The notes under the pieces: model-generated | Told to the model about the DNA's origin: nothing | Databases searched by the model: none | The model's input: the letters and a program-made list of their open reading frames with translations, nothing else | Made by a program: the position numbers and the translations under genes | From: Liriodendron chinense | Lineage: Eukaryota; Streptophyta; Magnoliopsida; Magnoliales; Magnoliaceae | Length of the DNA: 64,000 nt | Assembly: GCA_003013855.2 (NCBI GenBank) | Contig: ML058433.1 | Coordinates: 6,447,966 to 6,511,965 of the forward strand | Direction: 5' to 3' | Part shown: positions 56,732-64,000 of the stretch, one piece after another | Layout of the letters: each line of letters opens with the position of its first letter | Position numbering within the stretch: the first letter of the stretch is position 1

Positions 56732-57010
56732 TTTAGCCAACCATGCTACAATGAAAAACTAAATTCTCTACAAAAGAGAAAACTACTCTATACTACAAAA
56801 GAAAGAAAGAAAACTAAAGAAGAGAAGAGAGGAGTTGTAGAGAATGGGATGGGATGAGATGAGATTTGAGGGATGATTCAAATGAGGAGGAGAGGCCTCC
56901 TTTTATAGATTTTTGAGAGGCTTCCAAGCCTCCTCCCAAGCCTAGGTGGCACTTCATGTGTTGGGATGAGAGCAAGAGAGAGAGAAGGACATGTCTTGGG
57001 ATGAGAGAAG

Positions 57011-57017
57011 GAGAGAG

Positions 57018-57076
<59 letters not shown>
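57011..57076. repeat. GA/CT microsatellite in H LTR
   Basis: About 66 bases of (GA)n with one interruption near 57034, close upstream of the H TATA box. GA-rich promoter elements are common in plants. Confidence 0.9.
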
Positions 57077-57079
<3 letters not shown>

Positions 57080-57099
57080 CTCTCTTGCAGCCATGGTGG

Positions 57100-58450
57100 A
57101 GTTGTTGCTGACGTGCAAGGTGGATTCTGGATGGACGGTTGAAGGAGGACAAGGAGCTGGTGGCCTGGATAAAAGCTGGAGGACGACGTTGCTGTAGCTG
57201 GATGTCCAGCAGCTGGATGATTGGAGCTTTGATGGATGGCTGGGATGAAGCTGCTGCAAATGGATGCTGGATGAAGGAGAAGATCTCCATGGACGGCTGA
57301 AAATGCTGACGTTTCAGCAACTCGTTTGATGAATGGACGTCTGATTGTTGGGGTCCTTGGACGCTGGAGATTTCAGCACTGCTGCTGCACGTGCAAGGTG
57401 GGAAGTACCTTGCTGGACGTTGGATCAGCATGAGTGCTGAGGTGAACGTGGGCCACATCTAGACGGCTGGAATTTTCCCGCAGCTGGTCCTCTGATGTTG
57501 TGCTCGTGCAGGGCTGTCCGTTGGATGATGGGCCGCACGTGTTGAGGTGGGGAGCTGATGACGTTGATGGCATCCACCAGATGGACTTGGTGCAGCCTTG
57601 GACAGCTGAAGTTTGCCGGCTGATGATGGAGATGAAGGATGGCTGCTGATGGCTGGACGGACGTCCACTGCTGGACGTTGATTGCAGCACATGTGAGTTT
57701 GCAGATTGGATGGACGGTGCATGATGCTTGCAGATGGTGAACTGGAAGACGTGCTTGCTTGATGGATGGTCTGCTGATTGTTGGACGGTCCACTTGCTGG
57801 ACTGCTGGCCATTGATGCACGTAAGTGGAGCTGAAGAACCGCTGGATGGCTGGATGTGTACGGTGCTGGAGATCTGGACCGTCCAGCTGATCTTATGTGT
57901 GGTGATGATGGCCTGATGTTCTACATACGTTCCTGATTGGGACGTCCAGCCCTTGGTTGTACGTGTGAGATGGGATGCAGCACTGCTGCTGCATGATGTG
58001 GTCCACCGCTGGACATGGAGTTAATCTCCACTGCTTGTTGGAGGTGGACGGCTGTGCTGATGAACAGTGAAGATAGGGTCCACTGAACTGGACAGATGGA
58101 CGGCTGATCATCTTTTTCTTCTTGCAGGATGCACGTGTTGATGGAGGTTGAAGATTGGTGTGCTGGCCATTGATTGGATGGCCTGGATGCAGCACTTGTG
58201 TTACACGTGTGAGTAGAACTGGATGGCTGAATGGATTGATGGACGGACGTCCACTGCTGGACGTTGGACAACCCATCTGGCTGATGGATGATTGTGCAGG
58301 TGCTGTCCGTTGCTCGTTGCTATGGTCCACTGGACGGTCTGCTGACGTGCAAGGCGGTCCAGGTGATAGAAGTTGGGCTGCACGTTTACATGGCAACATG
58401 GATTGTGGAGATGTCCTTCACTTGTCGGTTGATGTACGGTTGATCCACAT
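57100..58450 (-). promoter_or_regulatory. H LTR expanded GGACG/CGTCC array
   Basis: Low-complexity GC-rich stretch with some 15-20 GGACG half-sites and inverted pairs such as GGACG-GA-CGTCC at about 57657 and 58244. It includes long near-exact internal repeats (ACGGACGTCCACTGCTGGAC at both places). It holds overlapping Ser/Pro/His-rich ORFs on both strands that I read as by-products. Confidence 0.6.
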
Positions 58451-58773
58451 GTGGCCATCTAATCTTGATCATTCAAACTTGCGTGCTTGCCTAATCACCA
58501 GAACCTAGATTTCCAAATGAGCAGATGTGATGCGGTCCATTGTAGCATGTGATCCATCATTTGACCTTTTCGGTTTAGTTTCCTTCAAGACTATCGCACA
58601 CTTGATCTTGATCACTTTTACGTCCGAAAATGCCCTAATTGGCTTGGATCTTATCCAACCTCTCCTGAACACTTGAAGACAGAAAATTCACCTAATGAGG
58701 GATAATTAATCAGAAAAACAATGATAATGCCCTTAACAACCAGGGTTAATTATACAATATTAGGTACTCATCA

Positions 58774-58785
58774 CACCCCCCAACC
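58774..58785 (-). promoter_or_regulatory. H polypurine tract
   Basis: GGTTGGGGGGTG on the minus strand, directly before the LTR. Confidence 0.8.
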
Positions 58786-59395
58786 AGCATTTTGCTAGTC
58801 TCGAGCAAAACATGCGAAAATCATCGAAGGATTTTTCAAAATACTGCAATCAATCTTATCCTCGATGGTTTTCATCAATCGAAATCATCTCGAGACTTCC
58901 TGTTATTTCCTAGTAAAACAAAAATAAAGGAAGAAAAGATTTTATGTGATCCTTCAAATTATCTAAACAGTAGATCGAGTTTCCAAGGCATATAGTTTTG
59001 AGAATATTTAAATATAGATTCTAGTCACTTAGTAAACAACTTAATTGAGTTCAAAGCATTAATGATTTCATAGAAGCATTCTAAACATTGAGTTCCATGG
59101 TGCACGGTGAAGTCTAGCCTTAACACAACTAGGGGTTCAGTCTTCTACTTTCATGTTAACACTGATGATTGAAGAGAATGGTCAGATCAACCAAGTCACT
59201 GATTCCAAACCTTGTTACTGTTCTTTTCAATATTTTTCCAGCTTTTGATTGATTTTTTTTTTCTTTTCTTTTTTGAACCAAAAACCGATAGCCGAAGACT
59301 CCAAAAGGCTCACTTCGTACTATGGTAATGTTTTGTAATGGTAACGACAATGGATGAAAATCCTTGCCCCAAATTATGATGAATATTCTCTCCCC

Positions 59396-59437
<42 letters not shown>

Positions 59438-60353
59438 TGAACCAAGTAAACAAGGATCTCCAGGCTTGGTTCCTATCACTCTCAACAATCATCAAGTCAA
59501 CATTATAGTATCAAACTTAAATCCTGGTAATGCAAGCTAGATGTGAACTTGTGAAAATTCATGACTCAATCAATGTTTATCATTTTCTAATAGAAAATTA
59601 ATGGAAATAACTCAATTTTGAAATTTACTGAAGCGACTAAACTCTAAGCTTTAACATTGTCATCACTAAATGCCTTTTCATTCTACTATTCAAATTATTT
59701 CAAATCACATAAATCACATAAATCCCTAGATTTTTTTTTTTTAAGGCTAAAGAAATAATAATTTACAGACAATACAACCACAAAATTTCCTGTTCCTTTT
59801 GTGCAATGCACGTAGACCACGTATCATTCGACAGACTCCTTCGGCCACAAGATGAGCCACATCCTCACTTTCCCATGATCAATTCAGTTTTAGGGTCTTA
59901 CGCTGCTCATAATACCATGAGAGTGTGCTTCACCTCCCAGCTGCCTTAATCCCCTTCCTGATTTCTGGGAACAGGGAATATCTGTCGGTTTCAACAGCGA
60001 TTTCCAACTAAGGTCCTCTATCACGGTGCGTTCAACACGAACAGGATGTTTCCAATAAAACCAATTTTTTTTTTTTTTTGATTGACCTAAAATAGCAAAG
60101 AGATAGACAACTGGAAAGATTTTTCATAGAAATTCCACACCCCCCAACCTAAATGTAACATTGTCCTCAATATTGAAAAATGAATGCATAGACAATTACA
60201 ACATGAGAGCAAAATGGTAAAGAATAGAGGGTAAAGAGTACCTGAGAGGATGAATACTTGTAAACGCTAGAATTTTCCAAGTTGCCAAAACAAAATACAA
60301 GAAACAAACTAACCTACTAGTATACAAAAGGGGATCTCCGTCAAACTAGGAGA
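58786..60353 (-). other. H 3' noncoding region
   Basis: Between integrase and LTR. It holds a 40-base T run (59397-59436), a GGAACCAAGCCTGG motif also present in J, A and B (about 59464), and the second purine tract near 60140. No env-like ORF. Confidence 0.7.
60136..60171 (-). promoter_or_regulatory. H internal stem-loop plus second purine tract
   Basis: On the minus strand ATTG-AGGA-CAAT (60160-60171), then AGGTTGGGGGGTGTGG. The core GGTTGGGGGGTG is identical to H's terminal tract at 58774-58785. Confidence 0.55.
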
Positions 60354-61760
60354 TCAATCCTGATAAACAGGATCTTCCAGAGGGGTGGATTCCTCCTCTG
60401 GGGCAAATTCCTCAAGAAAGGGCTTCAAACGTTGCCCATTCACTTTAAATACATTTCCATTTTTGGGGTTCTCAATCTCAATAGCCCCATGAGGGTAAAC
60501 AGTTTTGACTACAAAAGGGCCGGTCCATCGAGATTTCAGCTTTCCTGGAAACAGATGTAGCCTAGAATTGTACAAGAGGACTTTCTGAGATGGTTCGAAA
60601 GATCTTCGAAGGATATTCCTGTCATGGAATACCTTCGTTCATTCCTTGTATATTCTGGCATTATCATAAGCCTCATTCCGGATTTCCTCCAACTCGTTCA
60701 GCTAGAGTTTGCGAAGCAAGCTAGCCTTGTCAAGATTGAAATTGAATTTCTTTATAGCCCAATAAGCTTTATGCTCCAACTCCACAGGTAGATGGCAAGC
60801 TTTTCCATAGACAAGTCTATAAGGAGACATTCCAATCGGGGTTTTGTACGCTGTACGGTAAGCCCACAACGCATCGGTTAGTCTTAGAGACCAATCCTTG
60901 CGATTTGGATTCACAGTTTTTTCCAAGATGTGTTTGATTTCCCTGTTGGAAACTTCTGCTTGACCACTTGTTTGTGGGTGATAGGGCGTACTCACCTTGT
61001 GTGTGATACCATATCTCTTCATCAAAGCCTCGAAAGGTCTGTTACAGAAGTGTCTACCCCCATCACTGATAATGGCTCGAGGTGTCCCAAATCTTGATAG
61101 AATATTCTCTTTTAGAAATCGTAGGACTGTTTTGTGATCATTGGTTCTACACGGGATTGCCTCAACCCATTTGGAGACATAATCAACAGCCAATAGGATA
61201 TATAGATATCCAAATGAGGAAGGGAATGGTCCCATGAAATCGATGCCCCAACAGTCGAAAACTTCGACGATCAATATCGGATTTAAAGGCATCATATTTC
61301 TACGGGAGATTCCTCCCAACTTCTGACAACGGTCACATGCTTTGCAAAAAACATGGGTGTCCTTGAATATTGAAGGCCAGTAGAAACCGCACTGGAGAAT
61401 CTTGGCAGCGGTTTTCTTGAAAGAGAAATGACCACCACATGCATAAGAATGGCAAAAGGAGATGACACTGGTTTGTTCATTATCTGGAACACACCTCCTT
61501 ATGATTTGATCTGGGCAGTATTTGAACAAATACGGATCATCCCAGAAAAAGTTGCGTACCTCTGTGAAGAATTTCCTTTTATCTTGTGGGGTCCAATGAC
61601 TCGGAATTCTTCCTGCAGCAAGATAGTTAACAATGTCAGCAAACCAAGGTTGGCAAGAGACTTCAAACAACTGTTCATCAGGGAAAGTGTCCTTTATCGG
61701 TGTCGTCTCTACGGAATCAGAGAGTACTAGGCGAGATAAGTGATCAGCCACTACATTTTC
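60354..61760 (-). pseudogene. H integrase
   Basis: Minus-strand integrase in nearly one frame. Zinc-binding HSYACGGH and CKACDRC; catalytic Asp in GIDFMGPFPSS, Asp in AIISDGGRHF and Glu in SGQAEVSNREIK, all present; then HLPVELEHKAYWAIK. Two in-frame stops interrupt the C-terminal region, near 60702 (RKL-stop-LNELEE, where A has Gln) and near 60640. The last 73 codons (YNSRLHLFPGKLKSRWTGPF to DPVYQD) are intact, ending at 60354. A recently active copy is implied. Confidence 0.93.
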
Positions 61761-64000
61761 TACTCCCTTTTTTGTCTCGGATCTCAAGGTTGAATTCTTG
61801 GAGCAAAAGGATCCACCTGAGCAAGCGAGGCTTAGCATCTTTCTTAGAAAGAAGATACTTGAGAGCCGCATGATCAGTAAAAATCACAATTTTGGACCCA
61901 ATCAAGTAGGATCTGAACTTGTCAAGTGCAAAGACTACGGCAAGGAGTTCCTTTTCCGTAGTAGAGTAGTTTACTTGCACACTGTTCAAGGTTCTACTTG
62001 CGTAGTATATAACATAGGGCTTCTTGTCTTTTCTTTGCTCCAAAACTGCCCCAACAGCGTAGTCACTTGCGTCACACATGATTTCAAAAGGTATAGTCCA
62101 ATCGGGTGGTTGCATTATCTGTGCGCTGGTCAACATGCCTTTAAGCTTGGTGAAAGCTTCTTGGCAGTCATTGGTCCACTCGAATGGAACATCCTTTTGC
62201 AGGAGATTGCATAATAGACGAGAGATATGACTGAAGTCCTTTATAAATCTCCTATAGAATCCTACATGACCCAAGAAAGAACGAATGTTTCGTACACTTA
62301 TAGGGGCTGGTAGGTTGGCAATTAAGTCGATCTTTGCCTTGTCTACTTCTATTCCGTTGGATGAAATATTATGTCCAAGAACAATTCCCTTTTGAACCAT
62401 AAAATGACACTTTTCCCAATTCAAAACAAGATTCTTTTCTTCACACCTTGTCAAGACCAATTGTAAATGGTTCAAACATTCATCAAAGGAACAACCAAAT
62501 ACCGAGAAGTCGTCCATGAAGACTTCCAAGAAATGTCCAACCATGTCAGAGAAAATGCTGAGCATGCATCTCTGAAAAGTGACAGGAGCATTACACAGTC
62601 CGAAAGGCATCCTCTTGTATGCAAAGGTGCCAAATGGACAAGTGAATGTGGTTTTCTCTTGATCCTCTAGGGCAATCTCTATTTGGTTGTATCCAGAGTA
62701 CCCATCTAGGAAACAGTAATAGGAGTGACCAGCTAACCTTTCTAACATTTGATCAATGAATGGTAAAGGAAAGTGGTCCTTCCTAATAACAGTATTCAGT
62801 TTCCTATAGTCGATACACATTCTCCAACCAGTAGTGACTCTAGTTGGTACCAACTCATTGTCTGCATTCGCAACTATGGTAACTCCAGATTTTTTGGGTA
62901 CCACTTGGGTTGGACTTACCCATTGGCTATCTAAAATAGGGTAGATGATACCCACATCCAATAGCTTGAGGACCTCGGCTCTAACCACTTCAGTCATGTT
63001 TGGATCCAATCTCCTTTGTGGTTGTCTAGAGGGTTTAGCATTCTCCTCGAGGTGTATCCTATGGGTACAAATCAGGGGATCAATTCCCTTGATGTCAGCA
63101 ATTGTCCAACCTATGGCATCCTTATGTTCCTTGAGAACATTGATCAATTTGTCCTCTTGGTCTTTATCAAGGTGAGATGAAATAACCACAGGAAAAGTAT
63201 TGCCTTGACCCAAGTATGTATATTTCAGTTCCAAAGGTAATGGCTTCAGGTCAAGCTTTGGTGCTTCAATTCTTGATGGTAGAGGTCGTGAATCATTTAG
63301 AGAGAGTTTTTCAAAATGGGGCCTCCACTGGTTTGTATCATGCACAAGAGTGGATTCTAACAATCCATTCACCACTTCCAAAATTGTCTCATCATCAGAA
63401 TCAGCAAAGTGGGCTAGACATGCTTCTAAGGGTTCGGACAGAGAGGTTAGAAGGAATTCTTCTTCCATGAGGGTATCGATCAGGTTGGCCTCATGGATCT
63501 CATCATCATTCCTTTGTTGTTTACACACGTTGAAAACATTTAGCTCTAACTTCATATTGCCAAATGAAAACTTCACGACCCCATTCCTGCAGTTGATCAC
63601 AGCATTGGAAGTTGCCAGGAATGGTCGGCCAAGAATAACAGGTATCTGGGTGCTAACATTTGCTACAGGTTGGGTATCCAAGACGATGAAATCTACTGGG
63701 AAGTAGAATTTGTTGATTCGTACCAACACATCTTCCACTAATCCTCTCGGTATCCGTACAGATCGATCGACAAGTTGCAAGGTGGTCCTGGTGGGTTTCA
63801 ATTCACCGAGTCCCAGTTGTTCGTACACCGAGAAGGGTATAAGATTGACACTCGCCCCTAAGTCAAGAAGTGCTTGTTCGACCTAGAAGTTCCCTATTAT
63901 GCAAGTAATAGTAGGACTTCCTGGATCTTTGTATTTTGGGGGAGAGTTTTGGTTAATGATAGCACTAACCTGTTCAGTCAAAAAGGCTTTCTTTTGTACA
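61744..64000 (-). pseudogene. H protease, RT and RNase H
   Basis: A 694-codon open frame (63828-61744) plus the region to the window end. Upstream part: VSAIINQNSPPKYKDPGSP, a stop after CIIGNF (about 63883), then protease DLGASVNLIPFSVYEQ and VILGRPFLATSNA. The acidic linker has LEACLAHFADSDDETI. RT: PTQVVPKKSGVTIVANADNE, MCIDYRKLNTVIRKDHFPLP and FMDDFSVFGC. RNase H: CDASDYAVGAVLEQ, EKELLAVVFALDKF and IFTDHAALKYLLSK. The frame is lost in an A6 run (61768-61773 on the plus strand T6), an apparent one-base insertion, just before the integrase linker. All catalytic residues remain. Confidence 0.94.

Larger units (their letters stand above)
55815..58773 (-). repeat. H 3' LTR, unusually long
   Basis: 2,959 bp. 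On the minus strand it starts TGATGAGTACC and ends CTTGGGTGTGCA, with the usual Athila end signature (CCTGTGGATCGACCTCGGTC). Reverse TATA box CTATAAAAGG at about 56901-56909. About twice the length of the other Athila LTRs because of a 1.4-kb promoter-side array and a four-copy repeat downstream. Confidence 0.88.
55815..64000 (-). mobile_element. Element H: Athila retrotransposon, minus strand, 3' part
   Basis: 3' LTR (55815-58773), purine tract, 3' noncoding region, integrase, RNase H, RT and protease, running off the right edge. The left flank AAGAT (55810-55814) would be the duplication. Its pol is the least damaged in the window: one apparent single-base frameshift and three stops over some 3.5 kb. 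Confidence 0.93.

Noticed and set aside
56814..58508. Several overlapping ORFs of 100-214 codons on both strands (Ser/Pro/His-rich)
   Set aside because: They lie inside the H LTR array, follow its low-complexity repeats and the GA tract, overlap each other in all frames and have no domain.
59397..59436. Poly(T) of 40 as the poly(A) tail of a retroposon
   Set aside because: No LINE or SINE body or target duplication next to it; it sits within H's 3' noncoding region and is more likely a homopolymer expansion.

Overview
This is plant nuclear heterochromatin made almost entirely of Ty3/gypsy LTR retrotransposons inserted into one another. The host is an angiosperm: Athila and Tat lineage elements together, tRNA-Asp-type primer binding sites, short U-rich introns and TATAAA promoters all fit. 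The species cannot be named. I see no ordinary host gene, rRNA, tRNA gene or CRISPR array. Letters A to H, J, K and L below are my labels.

Layout. K, a Tat element (+), is the oldest visible layer (4339-5071, then 32988 to about 34200). J, an Athila element (+) whose 5' part lies off the left edge, ends at 4338 inside K. C, a minus-strand Athila derivative without reverse transcriptase or integrase, sits in K (5072-32982, target duplication TTCAT). C's 5' LTR was later hit by D, a 5'-truncated Tat element (10102-13771), and by B, an Athila element (13856-32712, duplication TCAGG). B was hit one base before its gag start codon by A (15581-25872, duplication ATTTG). This gives K > C > B > A, with three pairs of target duplications readable in the sequence.

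Right half. A plant-mobile-domain (PMD) gene fragment (34390-36548) is interrupted by F, an Athila element (36549 to about 50085). F's gag is split by E, a Tat element (38432-49262). E carries a spliced antisense PMD gene (48433 down to 44192). F is joined head to head at about 50085 to a small minus-strand Athila piece (L). G, a Tat element (+, 50341-55814), follows. H, a minus-strand Athila element with a 2.96 kb LTR, runs from 55815 off the right edge and has the least damaged pol of the window.

How the parts work. In each autonomous element the LTR supplies promoter and polyadenylation signals, the primer binding site and purine tract prime cDNA synthesis, Gag forms the particle, and Pol (protease, reverse transcriptase, RNase H, integrase) copies and inserts the element. 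Tat elements add a second, archaeal-type RNase H (aRNH) and 3' accessory genes. Every pol here carries stops, frameshifts or deletions.

Most unusual signals. (1) Each Athila LTR family carries a cluster of inverted repeats of its own sequence just upstream of the TATA box, mostly two half-sites around a 2-nt spacer. (2) One CCTCTTAGC/GCTAAGAGG hairpin lies 150-180 bp downstream of the TATA box in all Athila LTRs. (3) E's antisense PMD gene appears to have its own promoter, built from the same CGGGTCGCGG-type motif as E's LTR. (4) There are conserved noncoding blocks and a second purine tract between pol and the 3' LTR.
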